Positions 34,740 to 44,283 of a stretch of 60,597 bases of DNA are shown in pieces. Source of the stretch: Bacteroidales bacterium (GTDB taxonomy: Bacteria > Bacteroidota > Bacteroidia > Bacteroidales > B18-G4); assembly GCA_018401355.1 (NCBI GenBank), contig JAGYLD010000007.1, forward strand, positions 1 to 60,597, in the 5' to 3' direction. The notes beneath the pieces are model-generated. The model ran no database searches. It saw nothing but the letters and a program-made list of their open reading frames with translations, and had not been told where the DNA came from. Position 1 is the first letter of the stretch. Every line of letters begins with the position of its first letter. The translations under genes and the position numbers were made by a program.

Positions 34740-36934
34740 TAGTTGCCTATTTCTGACATAAATTTGATGCGCATCAACCTGATCTCTTCTTCGGTAAATT
34801 CATCTTCACCCATTTCTTCCAGGGCTTCATGAACAGAATCGGTTTCTGCTTCCCGGAAATATTCAAAAATATCTTCCTGGTGATATTCATCTACTACTTC
34901 ATTGATGTAGTAATTAATATCAATTTTTGTTCCTGATGAAACGATGCGTTCTATCTCTGTAAGAACTTCATCAAGGGAAAGGTTTTTTGCCGTGGCAATA
35001 TCATCAAGGGAGATCTTCCTGTCAATGTTTTGAATGATATGCACTTTCAATCCGGACTTATTGACCACTGATTTTACGACCATATCATTGGGCCGAATGA
35101 TTTCGTTTTCTTCTACATAGCTTTTGATCAATTTCAAGAATGGATCCCCGTATTTCCTTGCTTTTCCTGAACCTACACCTGTGATTTGCATTAATTCTTC
35201 CTGTCTTACAGGATATTGTATGGCCATATCTTCAAGTGAGGGATCCTGGAAAATAACGAAAGGAGGAAGGTTTTCCTTCCTGGATATCTCTTTTCGGAGA
35301 TCTTTAAGCAGACTAAATAGAGTCTTGTCTGCTGTACTTGTTTTTATAGCACCGGAGGAGAATTCATCTTCATCCTCATCCTCTTCATCGTTGTCCTGAA
35401 CCAACATTATCGGGAAAGGCAACTCAAGAAATTGCCGACCTTTCTTTGTAATTTTAAGTAACCCGTAATTATCAATGTCTTTGTTAAGTAGCCCTGTAAT
35501 GAGTGCCTGCCTGATTACTCCGTTCCAGAATTTTTCACTTTTTTCCGAACCTTGCCCGAAAATTTCCAGCTGATTGTGCTTATATTGTTTCAGTGTTGCT
35601 GTTGCCTTACCAATTAGAATATTAATAATATGCTTGGCCTTAAATTGTTGTTTCACAGCAAGTATTGCCTCCAGGGCCTGTTCCACATAATCCTTTCCAT
35701 CGAACCTTGTTTTGGGGTTAAGGCAATTATCACATGCACCGCAATTATCTTTATTATATTCTTCACCGAAATAATGGAGCAACAATTTGTGCCGGCAAAT
35801 GGAGGATTCTGCGTAGGCAACAGTTTCCTGTAAAAGTTCTTTTGCGATCTCCTGTTCTGCAACGGGTTTGCCCTTCATGAACTTTTCAAGTTTCAGGATA
35901 TCGTCATAACTGTAATAAGCAATGCAATTGCCTTCTCCATCGTCCCGGCCTGCCCTTCCGGTTTCCTGGTAGTAGCTTTCGATGCTTTTGGGCATATCGT
36001 GATGTATAACAAACCTGACATCCGGCTTATCAATACCCATTCCAAAGGCGATGGTGGCAACGATAACGTCCACTTCTTCCATCAGGAACTTGTCCTGGTT
36101 TTGCTTTCTTGTGGCGGAATCCAATCCTGCGTGATAGGGAAGCGCTTTAATACCATTGACCTGGAAAGTTTCTGCAATCTCTTCAACCTTTTTGCGGCTG
36201 AGGCAATATACTATGCCTGATTTTCCCTGGTTATCTTTAATAAATTTGATGATATCCCTGACAACATTTTTTGTTTTCTGTTGAATCTCATAATAAAGAT
36301 TGGGCCTGTCAAAAGAAGATTTGAAAACGATTGCTTGCATGATATCGAGGTTCTTTTGAATATCATGCTGCACTTTTGGTGTAGCAGTTGCTGTGAGGGC
36401 CATAACAGGAACATCTTGCCCTATGGTTTCTATGATCGGCCTTAGCCTCCTGTATTCAGGCCGGAAATCATGCCCCCATTCTGAAATGCAATGTGCCTCA
36501 TCAATGGCATAAAAAGAAATGTTTATTTTCTTGAGAAACTCAACATTTTCATCTTTGGTGAGCGATTCAGGGGCAACATATAAAAGCTTTGTGCGCTCTT
36601 CTATAAGGTCTTCCCTTACCTTATTAAGTTCTGCCCTGGAAAGTGAGGAGTTCATGAAATGAGCAATTCCTTCTTCCGTTCCAAAGTTTCTGATGTTGTC
36701 AACCTGGTTTTTCATCAATGCGATCAGGGGGGATACTATGATCGCCGTACCATCCATGGAAATGGCAGGAAGCTGGTAACACATTGACTTACCACCTCCG
36801 GTAGGCATGATCACAAAAGTGTCCTTACCATCTAAAACATTCTGGATGATAGCTTCCTGATTGCCTTTAAAACTGTCAAACCCAAAGATTTTCTTAAGAA
36901 GATCGTGTAATGAGTGTTCATCCTTTTTTGCCAT
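34739..36934 (-). CDS. recQ: ATP-dependent DNA helicase RecQ
   Basis: A 731-aa 3'-5' helicase. Walker A is in MPTGGGKSMCYQLPA, DEAH in 'FYAIDEAHCISEWGHDFRPE', motif VI in 'YYQETGRAGRDDGEG'. The RQC zinc site has cysteines in SSICRHKLLL and 'NCGACDNCLNP'. A winged-helix segment follows, then an HRDC domain (about 535-610) and a helical C-terminal extension rich in acidic residues ending in 'LMRIKFMSEIGN'. ATG at 36934 is chosen; GTG at 36946 is 4 codons upstream. A -7 box lies about 65 nt before it. Confidence 0.95.
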   Translation of the reverse strand: MAKKDEHSLHDLLKKIFGFDSFKGNQEAIIQNVLDGKDTFVIMPTGGGKSMCYQLPAISMDGTAIIVSPLIALMKNQVDNIRNFGTEEGIAHFMNSSLSRAELNKVREDLIEERTKLLYVAPESLTKDENVEFLKKINISFYAIDEAHCISEWGHDFRPEYRRLRPIIETIGQDVPVMALTATATPKVQHDIQKNLDIMQAIVFKSSFDRPNLYYEIQQKTKNVVRDIIKFIKDNQGKSGIVYCLSRKKVEEIAETFQVNGIKALPYHAGLDSATRKQNQDKFLMEEVDVIVATIAFGMGIDKPDVRFVIHHDMPKSIESYYQETGRAGRDDGEGNCIAYYSYDDILKLEKFMKGKPVAEQEIAKELLQETVAYAESSICRHKLLLHYFGEEYNKDNCGACDNCLNPKTRFDGKDYVEQALEAILAVKQQFKAKHIINILIGKATATLKQYKHNQLEIFGQGSEKSEKFWNGVIRQALITGLLNKDIDNYGLLKITKKGRQFLELPFPIMLVQDNDEEDEDEDEFSSGAIKTSTADKTLFSLLKDLRKEISRKENLPPFVIFQDPSLEDMAIQYPVRQEELMQITGVGSGKARKYGDPFLKLIKSYVEENEIIRPNDMVVKSVVNKSGLKVHIIQNIDRKISLDDIATAKNLSLDEVLTEIERIVSSGTKIDINYYINEVVDEYHQEDIFEYFREAETDSVHEALEEMGEDEFTEEEIRLMRIKFMSEIGN

Positions 36935-36999
36935 GTCCTTCTTCACCTAATAAATCGATATATTTGTACTGTCTTAGTTTAGCCAGGATAAATTCGCTG

Positions 37000-37007
37000 C
37001 AAATGTA
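37000..37007 (-). promoter_or_regulatory. -7 promoter box of recQ
   Basis: TACATTTG on the minus strand, a perfect TAnnTTTG, in the recQ/kdsD divergent region. No clear -33 element. Confidence 0.45.
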
Positions 37008-37110
37008 TAAATTATATATCCTGTGTTAGTAATCCTTTTTGACAGGACTGAGCCTTACACAAATATAAAAAATAATTGGTTAGAAAAAAACAATAAAATC
37101 TTTTATTGAG

Positions 37111-38076
37111 TTGAAAAGTTTAGAAGAAATAAAAATAACCGGCCTTGAAACAATCGAAAAAGAGCTCAGGGCTGTGCAAAACCTCAGGTCTTCTGTAAAT
37201 GAGGATTTTGCTGCCAGTGTTAGTTTAATTTATAATTCTGCCGGACGGGTAATTATTACAGGGATTGGCAAAAGTGCCATAATTGCAAACAAAATTGTTT
37301 CAACCCTTAACTCCACAGGTACACCTGCAATATTTTTGCATGCTGCCGATGCCATACATGGCGACCTGGGCATCATCAGAGGTGAAGATATCATTATCTG
37401 CATTTCCAAAAGTGGAGAAACACCTGAAATAAAGGTATTGGTCCCCTTATTGAAAAATCGTGGCAATAAATTGATTGGTATGGTCGGGAACCTTCATTCA
37501 TATCTTGCTGAACAATCAGATTATATTATTGATACCACTGTTGAATCCGAGGCATGTCCGAACAATCTTGCACCCACTGCCAGTACAACTGCCCAGTTGG
37601 TTATGGGTGATGCTCTTGCTGTTTGTTTGTTAAAATTAAAGGGGTTTACAGCCGACGATTTTGCTCAGTACCATCCCGGGGGATCTCTTGGTAAAAGACT
37701 TTACATGAAGGTGTCAGATTTATACACAAGGAATGAAGTTCCCGTTGTTGATGTAGATGCAGATTTAAGAACCGCCATTGTTGAAATCTCATCCAAACGC
37801 CTTGGTGCAAGTATTGTTACCGACAAGGGAAATCTCGTTGGAATCATCACTGATGGAGACCTCAGGCGATTATTAATGAAAACAACCCGGTTGGACAACA
37901 TCAAAGCAAGGGATATCATGACCATGAATCCCAAGGTGATTGAAGCAGATAGCCTCGTTGTAAATGCACTTGATATAATGAGAAACAATAACATCACACA
38001 GCTTGCTGTTATGAAAGATGGCGAGTATGTCGGTGTGATTCATCTGCATGATATTATCAGGGAAGGCATTATATAA
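37111..38076 (+). CDS. kdsD: Arabinose-5-phosphate isomerase KdsD/GutQ (SIS + CBS)
   Basis: A 321-aa enzyme interconverting ribulose-5-phosphate and arabinose-5-phosphate, the entry to Kdo synthesis for LPS. The SIS domain (about 30-175) has 'VIITGIGKSAIIANKIVSTL', 'FLHAADAIHGDLGII' and 'CISKSGETPEI'. Two CBS domains (about 200-321) end in 'VGVIHLHDIIREGI'. Standard length. The start is TTG at 37111: no ATG or GTG is available before the conserved domain. An LPS role is supported by lptB two genes downstream. Confidence 0.93.
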   Translation: MKSLEEIKITGLETIEKELRAVQNLRSSVNEDFAASVSLIYNSAGRVIITGIGKSAIIANKIVSTLNSTGTPAIFLHAADAIHGDLGIIRGEDIIICISKSGETPEIKVLVPLLKNRGNKLIGMVGNLHSYLAEQSDYIIDTTVESEACPNNLAPTASTTAQLVMGDALAVCLLKLKGFTADDFAQYHPGGSLGKRLYMKVSDLYTRNEVPVVDVDADLRTAIVEISSKRLGASIVTDKGNLVGIITDGDLRRLLMKTTRLDNIKARDIMTMNPKVIEADSLVVNALDIMRNNNITQLAVMKDGEYVGVIHLHDIIREGII

Positions 38077-38147
38077 AAATACTTTCTTTTTGAAGAATAT
38101 ATTTCTTAACGGTGTAAACTATTTCATCTTAAATCTGTCTTTGGGGT

Positions 38148-40625
38148 ATGAGGCCTGAATCAATAGGTAGGATAATTTTACTGGCAATATTATTGTCGGT
38201 TGGATTTCAGTTTACATACGGGCAAAAAACCAAAATCCTCGGCATAGTTCTAAATGCCGAAACAAAAGAGCCAATTCCATTTGCTAATGTTTTTTTCCCC
38301 GATAAAACCATCGGTGCCACCTCCAGTTTTGATGGCTCATTTTCCCTTGAGACAACAGATGCCGGAGATAGTCTCTTTGCATCATTTATTGGCTATAGGA
38401 CAAAGGCAATTAAAATCTCAAAAGGTATTTTCCAGGAAATTACTTTCGAGCTAAAGCCGGAAAATGTGCTTTTGGATGAAGTCATAATATTTCCCGGTGA
38501 AAATCCCGCAGAGGTATTGCTACGAAAGATAATTGCTAATAAGGAAAAAAACGACAAAAAGGAGTTTGATGCCTACCAATATGAGGTGTACACAAAAATT
38601 CAATTTGATGCCAACAACATTAATGATAAACTTAAAGAAAGAAGATTGTTGAGGGCTTTTAAGTTTATTTTCGATTATGTTGATACTTCTGTTGTAAATG
38701 GAAAAGCTTTTCTCCCGGTATTTTTAACAGAAACACTTTCTGATTTCTATTACAGGAGTGACCCTCCGGGTAAAGTTGAGGTAATAAAGGCCTCAAAAGT
38801 TTCTGGTCTTGAGAATGAAAGTGTTACTCAATTCCTGGGCGACCTTTATCAAAAGGTGAATATTTATGATAATTATATTTCCATTTTCGATAAAAACTTT
38901 GTCAGTCCCATTGCCAATTTTGGTTTGGGTTTCTATAAATATTATCTGATTGATAGTGCCTTCATTGACAATCAATGGTGCTACCATTTGATGTTTAAGC
39001 CACGAAGAAAGCAGGAATTGACTTTTTTAGGTGAAATGTGGATCCATGACACAACTTATGCTCTTAAAAGTGTTGAAATGACCATTGCCGAAGATGCCAA
39101 CCTGAATTTTGTAAATACCCTTGGAGTCAAACAGGATTACAAACTCGTTGAGGATCAGTATTGGATGTTGAAAAGGGATTATTTAGTGGTTGACTTCAAT
39201 GTTGTTGAAAATTCCAAACGTACGGTTGGTTTTTTTGGACACAGAACAACCATGTATAAGGATTTTATTCTGAATCAACCCAAAGAAAAAAGTTTTTACA
39301 ATGTTCCTGCTGATGTTATTATTGACGACAGTGCACGCGATAAAACTGATAATTACTGGAGTGTTGCCAGGCATGAGGGGCTAACGGAAAGGGAAGAAGG
39401 TATTTATGAAATGATAGATTCCGTGAAAAGTGTCCCTTTGTTTAGAAGTTATTTCGACTTCTTCTATATGCTTATCAATGGAAATCTTAAATGGGGAAAT
39501 ATCGAGATCGGACCTTATTATAAGTTGGTTTCATATAATGATGTGGAGGGATTACGGTTGCGTTTCGGGGGAGAAACAAGCAATAAGTTTTCAACCAGAC
39601 TGCTACTTACAGGCCATGTGGCCTATGGGTTTAAAGATGAAAAATTCAAATATAATCTGGGCTTTTTGTATTTGGTTTCCAAGAATCCGAGAAGGGGTTT
39701 CGGAGCAGAATATACATATGATATGGAGCAACTCGGTAGCAGTATCAATGCTTTTAGCGAAGATAACCTGTTTTCTTCCTTCTTCAGAAGGAATCCTGCC
39801 ACCAAGCTTTCAATGGTCCAGGAATTTGATGCCCACTATGAACATGAATGGTTCCCGGGTTTTTCCAACAGGCTGAATCTAATTCATCGAACCGTTTTTC
39901 CGGTAGGTGATAACAGGTTTCTCATCAACAATGGTGATGGACAAGTGATTGAAAATTCTCTCACTACGTCTGAAATCCAATTTAATACTAGGTTTGCGTA
40001 TAAAGAAAAATTCATCATGGGCGAGTTTGAACGGATTAGTCTTGGTACAAATTATCCCGTATTTGATGTAACTTATGGTTTGGGTATTCCTGACTTGCTT
40101 AATGGCGAATACCATTTTCACAGGTTGCAATTTGGAATCCGTCACTGGTTCAATGTATTCTCATTTGGTTGGTCAAAGTATATACTTGAAACAGGAAAGA
40201 TCTGGGGTACTTTGCCTTATCCTTTGCTTAAGATCATGCCGGGAAATGAAACCTTCCTGTTTGATGAATATGCATATAACCTGATGGATTATTATGAATA
40301 CCTGAGTGATGCTTACCTGAGTCTTTATTATACACATCATTTTGACGGACTTTTCCTGGACAGGCTACCCTTGATGAGAAAATTAAAATGGAGGACAGTA
40401 GCACATGCCAGGGGAGTGATTGGCACCTTGACCAGTGCCAATAAAAACTATTCGGAATTTCCGGCCATCATGGGCGACCTTCAAAGGCCATACTATGAGG
40501 CTGGAGTTGGTATTGAAAATATTTTCAGGATTTTCCGGGTTGATGCCATCTGGAGGTTAACCCACCGGCAGGAATCCAATGTAGACAATTTTGCTTTGTT
40601 TTTATCCTTCTGGTTTTCATTTTGA
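38148..40625 (+). CDS. DUF5686 / carboxypeptidase-like regulatory domain outer-membrane protein
   Basis: An 825-aa protein with signal peptide (1-25, ending FTYGQ). An N-terminal carboxypeptidase-D regulatory-like beta-sandwich (about 29-115: '[20 protein letters not shown]', '[13 protein letters not shown]') is followed by the long DUF5686 region. Its C-terminal half ('[14 protein letters not shown]', '[14 protein letters not shown]', ending 'FLSFWFSF') looks like outer-membrane beta-barrel strands. Function of DUF5686 is unknown. Position between kdsD and lptB suggests envelope biogenesis. A near-match -7 box (TGTCTTTG) ends about 6 nt before the ATG. Confidence 0.85.
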   Translation: MRPESIGRIILLAILLSVGFQFTYGQKTKILGIVLNAETKEPIPFANVFFPDKTIGATSSFDGSFSLETTDAGDSLFASFIGYRTKAIKISKGIFQEITFELKPENVLLDEVIIFPGENPAEVLLRKIIANKEKNDKKEFDAYQYEVYTKIQFDANNINDKLKERRLLRAFKFIFDYVDTSVVNGKAFLPVFLTETLSDFYYRSDPPGKVEVIKASKVSGLENESVTQFLGDLYQKVNIYDNYISIFDKNFVSPIANFGLGFYKYYLIDSAFIDNQWCYHLMFKPRRKQELTFLGEMWIHDTTYALKSVEMTIAEDANLNFVNTLGVKQDYKLVEDQYWMLKRDYLVVDFNVVENSKRTVGFFGHRTTMYKDFILNQPKEKSFYNVPADVIIDDSARDKTDNYWSVARHEGLTEREEGIYEMIDSVKSVPLFRSYFDFFYMLINGNLKWGNIEIGPYYKLVSYNDVEGLRLRFGGETSNKFSTRLLLTGHVAYGFKDEKFKYNLGFLYLVSKNPRRGFGAEYTYDMEQLGSSINAFSEDNLFSSFFRRNPATKLSMVQEFDAHYEHEWFPGFSNRLNLIHRTVFPVGDNRFLINNGDGQVIENSLTTSEIQFNTRFAYKEKFIMGEFERISLGTNYPVFDVTYGLGIPDLLNGEYHFHRLQFGIRHWFNVFSFGWSKYILETGKIWGTLPYPLLKIMPGNETFLFDEYAYNLMDYYEYLSDAYLSLYYTHHFDGLFLDRLPLMRKLKWRTVAHARGVIGTLTSANKNYSEFPAIMGDLQRPYYEAGVGIENIFRIFRVDAIWRLTHRQESNVDNFALFLSFWFSF

Positions 40626-40639
40626 TTATTTTTGGGCAC

Positions 40640-41365
40640 ATGATCTTACAAACAAAAAATCTTGTAAAGAAATACGGACGGCGTACAGTAGTCAAGGATG
40701 TCTCTTTTGAAGTTAAGCAAGGCGAGATCGTAGGATTACTCGGACCCAACGGAGCAGGTAAAACCACATCATTTTATATGATCGTTGGATTGATAAAACC
40801 TTTATCAGGAAAGGTTTACCTGGACAAAGAGGATATTACTGATTTCCCGATGTACAAAAGGGCGCAACATGGAATTGGATATCTTGCCCAGGAAGCATCA
40901 GTATTCAGAAAATTAAGTGTTGAAGATAATCTTCGTGCAGTACTTGAATTTACCAGGTTTAGTAAAAAGGAACAAAAAGAAAGGCTGGAAGCCCTTTTGG
41001 AAGAATTTGGTCTGAATCATGTCAGAAAAAGCTTTGGTATTCAGCTTTCCGGCGGTGAAAGGAGAAGGACTGAGATTGCGAGGGCTCTGGCTGTAGATCC
41101 TAACTTTATTTTACTTGATGAACCCTTTGCCGGTGTCGATCCCATTGCTGTTGAAGATATTCAAAACATAGTATCGAAGCTTAAGAAAAGAAACATTGGT
41201 GTTCTGATCACCGATCACAATGTTCATGAAACCCTAACCATTACAGACCGGGCTTACCTTTTGTTTGAAGGTTCAATCCTGATGTCCGGGACATCTGATG
41301 AACTTGCAAAGGACGAGCATGTAAGGAAGGTTTACCTGGGTGAAAACTTTGAGTTGAGAAGATGA
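40640..41365 (+). CDS. lptB: LPS export ABC transporter ATPase LptB
   Basis: A 241-aa ABC ATPase, the exact size of LptB, which powers extraction of LPS from the inner membrane by LptFG. It has Walker [12 protein letters not shown], a Q-loop in '[16 protein letters not shown]' (the LptB-typical 'YLPQEASIFRKL' analogue), signature [15 protein letters not shown], Walker [14 protein letters not shown] and '[13 protein letters not shown]' (H loop). It follows the DUF5686 gene by 14 nt. LptF, LptG and LptC are not in the window. Confidence 0.95.
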   Translation: MILQTKNLVKKYGRRTVVKDVSFEVKQGEIVGLLGPNGAGKTTSFYMIVGLIKPLSGKVYLDKEDITDFPMYKRAQHGIGYLAQEASVFRKLSVEDNLRAVLEFTRFSKKEQKERLEALLEEFGLNHVRKSFGIQLSGGERRRTEIARALAVDPNFILLDEPFAGVDPIAVEDIQNIVSKLKKRNIGVLITDHNVHETLTITDRAYLLFEGSILMSGTSDELAKDEHVRKVYLGENFELRR

Positions 41366-41415
41366 AACAAATTGATTTTTAATATGTTCTCTTTTTATCC
41401 GGTACTAAAAATAAG

Positions 41416-41802
41416 CTACTTTGAGTTGTTGGATATCTTGCTTTTAAATTCAGTATAAGCCTCCTCAAAAGTTTCATCAAATCTTTTATGAAGAGAATTG
41501 TACGCTTCTAAAAGCTTTTTACCCTGTAAGGTTAGTTTTGATTGTCCACCTTCTTTACCACCCCTTGATTTTTCAGTAAGATCATATCCCAGGATCTTCT
41601 CGGCATCATCAATATGGCCCCATGCTTTTCTGTAGCTGATCTTTAATTCATCCGCAACAGCTTTTAATGATCCTTTCTGGTCAATGAGGTTTAAAATGTT
41701 GTAAGTATCATCACCTATTTTTCCATTGCCAGTAATTGATGAAAGCCATAATTTGTAATTTAACAATACTGTGCGCCTGTCAGCTTTTCCTCTTTTTCCC
41801 AT
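41416..41802 (-). CDS. ModE-like winged-helix regulator without metal-binding domain
   Basis: A 128-aa DNA-binding protein matching the N-terminal HTH domain of the molybdate regulator ModE: 'YKLWLSSITGNGKIGDDTYN', 'LIDQKGSLKAVADELKISYR' (helix-turn-helix), 'KAWGHIDDAEKILGYDL' and GGKEGGQSKLTLQGKKLL. The C-terminal TOBE/molybdate-binding domains of full ModE (about 260 aa) are absent, so metal sensing is indirect or by another route. It is divided from the AOR gene by 85 nt, has its own promoter, and shares a sequence element with the AOR promoter region. I infer that it controls the AOR cluster and itself. Confidence 0.85.
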   Translation of the reverse strand: MGKRGKADRRTVLLNYKLWLSSITGNGKIGDDTYNILNLIDQKGSLKAVADELKISYRKAWGHIDDAEKILGYDLTEKSRGGKEGGQSKLTLQGKKLLEAYNSLHKRFDETFEEAYTEFKSKISNNSK

Positions 41803-41812
41803 AGTTATTTTA

Positions 41813-41840
41813 ATCGATATGCAAATATAAACCTATCGAT
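41813..41840. promoter_or_regulatory. Candidate operator of the ModE-like gene
   Basis: A 7-bp perfect inverted repeat, ATCGATA (41813-41819) and TATCGAT (41834-41840), surrounds the -7 box of the regulator's promoter. It contains GATATGCAAA (41816-41825), also found upstream of AOR. The position would fit autorepression. Confidence 0.5.
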
Positions 41841-41853
41841 AATTAGTAACAAA
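41822..41853 (-). promoter_or_regulatory. Promoter of the ModE-like regulator
   Basis: On the minus strand TTTG (41850-41853), a 20-nt spacer and TATATTTG (41822-41829) match the consensus exactly. The start codon is 19 nt downstream. Confidence 0.8.
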
Positions 41854-41887
41854 AGGAAACCATAAATGTTGCAAGAAATCCTTTTTA

Positions 41888-44047
41888 TTAGTCTTCCTGA
41901 TATGGTTTAACCATTTCAACCAGTTCTGGAAGGTCCATTCCAATTTCTTTAAGGAATGAAATTTTCGGAACCCCGTTTTTGGTCCATCCTCTTCTGAGAT
42001 ATACTGCATCAATAAGCTTTTCATATTGTTCTTCACGGAAATTCCTGAGGATCTTCATTTTTTCTTCAGTGCTTTTATCTTCAGGATCAACGCCTATGAT
42101 CTCCTTTAGCTGTTTATCATACCTGTCGGCACGGGATTCATATTCTTCGATTGTTACGGGACCTGCTGCACGGAAAGGCTGACGGTCATGTTCTCTTGTT
42201 CCAAAACCACGACGAAGATTAAATATTCTCTGGAAATTATAAACCCTTTCCGATTGTTTGATCATCTCGTGCTTATCAAATTCTTTTCCTGTTACTGCGG
42301 AGAATATTGTAACATAGTTGTCGACATGTTCAGGAACTTTCTCCGGCTCAGATTGTTCCGCATTATTGGCCGGTTCAACATCATTCCAGGGGAGCTTGCA
42401 AAGCCCGACCAGGCCAAACCAGGTCCTGAACATCGGGAAGTAATGCAAGGCTTCTGCCTTATCTTCAAATGTTGGGATTTGGTTGTTAACCATATCCATA
42501 AATATCAGCCATGCTTCGTCATGCTGAGGTCCTTTATTGGTCAGTGCAAAACCACCTTGTTGTGCAAGGGATTCTTTTGATACGTATTCAGAGTATTCCA
42601 GCCCTTTGTTTTCCATTGCAATATCCTGCAGGAAATCCGGATCACCCCAGCCTTTTTCGATGAACATCTCTTTCATTTTCCTGACACCCATTCCTGCTAC
42701 CAAACCGAACCCTTCGCCTCTTGCCAGCTGGTGCATCAGCTCCATGGCCGAATCTGCATTGCCGAAATTCAATTTGAGCCCACCAGTACGCTCCTCGTTC
42801 AGAATGTCATTCTCATAACATTCCATGATAAAGGCAACAAGCGTACCCCATGTGATGGTACAAATGCCATATGTGTCACAATAGAAATTGGCTTCAATGA
42901 TATAGTCAGGATTGAATATGCCGCAATTCGAACCAAGTCCACCTGCATTTTCGTATTCAGGTCCGTCAACAATTACTTTTTGCCCTTTGTAAGGTCCTGT
43001 CCTGAGCTCATAATTGTCAACCCCTTTTGCACATGCCATGTTGCAACCGATCCAGCAGCCATCAGGAATTCCCTGTGTAAATCTCTCTTTCCAGACTTCG
43101 GAATGGATGGCATCGGCCTCAGGATGGCTTCCGAATTTATAGTTATGCACAGGCAAAAGGTCATAATCATTCATAATGTTAACAAGGTGAGCCGTTCCTT
43201 TGGTCCTCATTTCTGCCTGGGAATCATCAAGTTCTCTGATTTCTTTGTTGAAACGTTTTCCACGTTCTATGATGGGTGCCATATCGGCTACATTATTCAG
43301 GTTTCCTTTGACACCCGGGATTTTTGCTACAATGGCTTTAACCTTTTTGTCGCGAAATACGGTTCCGATTCCACCCCTGCCTGCCTGCTTCAGCCTTACC
43401 AGCTTTCTTTTGGAATCGTAAAAACTGAAATTCAACATCCCGATTAATGAATGTTCTGCAGCCGCTCCGGATGAGACAACAGCAACATTTTTCTTGTCTT
43501 TTTCATTTTCAGCATACATTTCTGTAAGAACCTCTGCCAGCTCATGGCTGTCTTTTGGCTCAAGCGGTGCTTCTGCTATTTCAACTTTATGGTTGATCCC
43601 ATCAATGTATATAATGATGTCTTTATCTGCTTTTCCCTGAAGTTCCAATGCATCAAAACCGGTAAATTTTAAGTATGGTCCAAAAAATCCTCCCACATTG
43701 GAATCCATTATTGAATTTGTTTGAGGCGAAATAGAAACACAAATCGATTTACCTGTACCCGAATACTGGGTTATTCCTCCGATAGGCCCTGAAGAAATGT
43801 TGATCTCGTTATCAGGATCATCCCATTTGGTAGTTGGTTTTGTACCATCCCATAGTAGCTTTAAGCCATACCCCCTGCCTCCGATGAACTTCTCTTTCAT
43901 TAATGGTGGTACATCTTTTGCTTCTATCCGGTTTTCTGAAATGTTTATGTATAATACCTTATCTGTATATCCCCTGTATAATGGTTTCCATTCATAAGCC
44001 CACTCCTTAAGCAGCTTATGGGCATTTTTCATTTCTTCAATGTTCAT
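41888..44047 (-). CDS. Aldehyde:ferredoxin oxidoreductase (tungsto/molybdopterin enzyme)
   Basis: A 719-aa member of the AOR family, whose tungsten (or Mo) bis-pterin enzymes oxidise aldehydes to acids using low-potential electron carriers. The N-terminal AOR domain has 'GGRGYGLKLLWDG', 'GPIGGITQYSGTGKS' and 'GGFFGPYLKFTGFDALEL'. The [4Fe-4S] ligands appear as C331, C335, C339 ('GCWIGCNMACAKG') and C550 ('GLVGLCKLPW'). The family's usual first spacing is CX2CX3C; here it is CX3CX3C. The C-terminal 'RIFNLRRGFGTREHDRQPFR' is typical. It is about 110 aa longer than the 605-aa archaeal AOR. No ferredoxin-like or FAD subunit lies beside it. Divergent thiF/thiS-like genes and a ModE-like gene form its neighbourhood. 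Confidence 0.93.
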   Translation of the reverse strand: MNIEEMKNAHKLLKEWAYEWKPLYRGYTDKVLYINISENRIEAKDVPPLMKEKFIGGRGYGLKLLWDGTKPTTKWDDPDNEINISSGPIGGITQYSGTGKSICVSISPQTNSIMDSNVGGFFGPYLKFTGFDALELQGKADKDIIIYIDGINHKVEIAEAPLEPKDSHELAEVLTEMYAENEKDKKNVAVVSSGAAAEHSLIGMLNFSFYDSKRKLVRLKQAGRGGIGTVFRDKKVKAIVAKIPGVKGNLNNVADMAPIIERGKRFNKEIRELDDSQAEMRTKGTAHLVNIMNDYDLLPVHNYKFGSHPEADAIHSEVWKERFTQGIPDGCWIGCNMACAKGVDNYELRTGPYKGQKVIVDGPEYENAGGLGSNCGIFNPDYIIEANFYCDTYGICTITWGTLVAFIMECYENDILNEERTGGLKLNFGNADSAMELMHQLARGEGFGLVAGMGVRKMKEMFIEKGWGDPDFLQDIAMENKGLEYSEYVSKESLAQQGGFALTNKGPQHDEAWLIFMDMVNNQIPTFEDKAEALHYFPMFRTWFGLVGLCKLPWNDVEPANNAEQSEPEKVPEHVDNYVTIFSAVTGKEFDKHEMIKQSERVYNFQRIFNLRRGFGTREHDRQPFRAAGPVTIEEYESRADRYDKQLKEIIGVDPEDKSTEEKMKILRNFREEQYEKLIDAVYLRRGWTKNGVPKISFLKEIGMDLPELVEMVKPYQED

Positions 44048-44080
44048 ACGTGTTGATTTTACCCGTTAATTATTTCACAA

Positions 44081-44088
44081 CAAAATTA
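44081..44088 (-). promoter_or_regulatory. -7 promoter box of the AOR gene
   Basis: TAATTTTG on the minus strand, a perfect TAnnTTTG, 33 nt upstream of the ATG. The -33 position holds only a poor match, as would suit an activator-dependent promoter. Confidence 0.5.
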
Positions 44089-44131
44089 GGAATATTGCCA
44101 CTTTTAGACATTTTCCGTTGGCTAAAAATCT

Positions 44132-44153
44132 GATATGCAAAGAAATGCATATC
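44132..44153. promoter_or_regulatory. Candidate operator upstream of AOR (8-bp inverted repeat)
   Basis: GATATGCA and TGCATATC are perfect 8-bp arms around a 6-nt spacer (AAGAAA). It lies about 45-65 nt upstream of the AOR -7 box in the AOR/thiF divergent region. Its left half GATATGCAAA is identical to the element overlapping the regulator's promoter. Confidence 0.55.
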
Positions 44154-44254
44154 GTCCCTCCAGGGCTAATGCTCTATTTAACTTGTTATTACAAATAATT
44201 TAGAATGATTATAAATTTAATCCGGATTTTTAAATTAACTTTAGTATCACTTTG

Positions 44255-44262
44255 TATTTTTG
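44255..44262 (+). promoter_or_regulatory. -7 promoter box of the thiF-like gene
   Basis: TATTTTTG, a perfect TAnnTTTG, 21 nt before the ATG at 44284. No good -33 TTTG at the expected spacing. Confidence 0.45.
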
Positions 44263-44283
44263 TATCAAAAGGTAAAGGTCATT

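Noticed and set aside
42731-43447. Long open frame (238 codons) on the plus strand within the AOR gene
   Set aside because: It is antisense to the strongly conserved AOR coding region, has no recognisable domain, and reflects the codon pattern of the opposite strand.
44089-44283. A molybdenum/tungsten cofactor riboswitch upstream of AOR or thiF
   Set aside because: The region shows only a short inverted repeat and a small CCCT/AGGG hairpin; it lacks the multi-stem structure of the Moco RNA, and the mapped -7 box leaves a leader of only about 30 nt for AOR.
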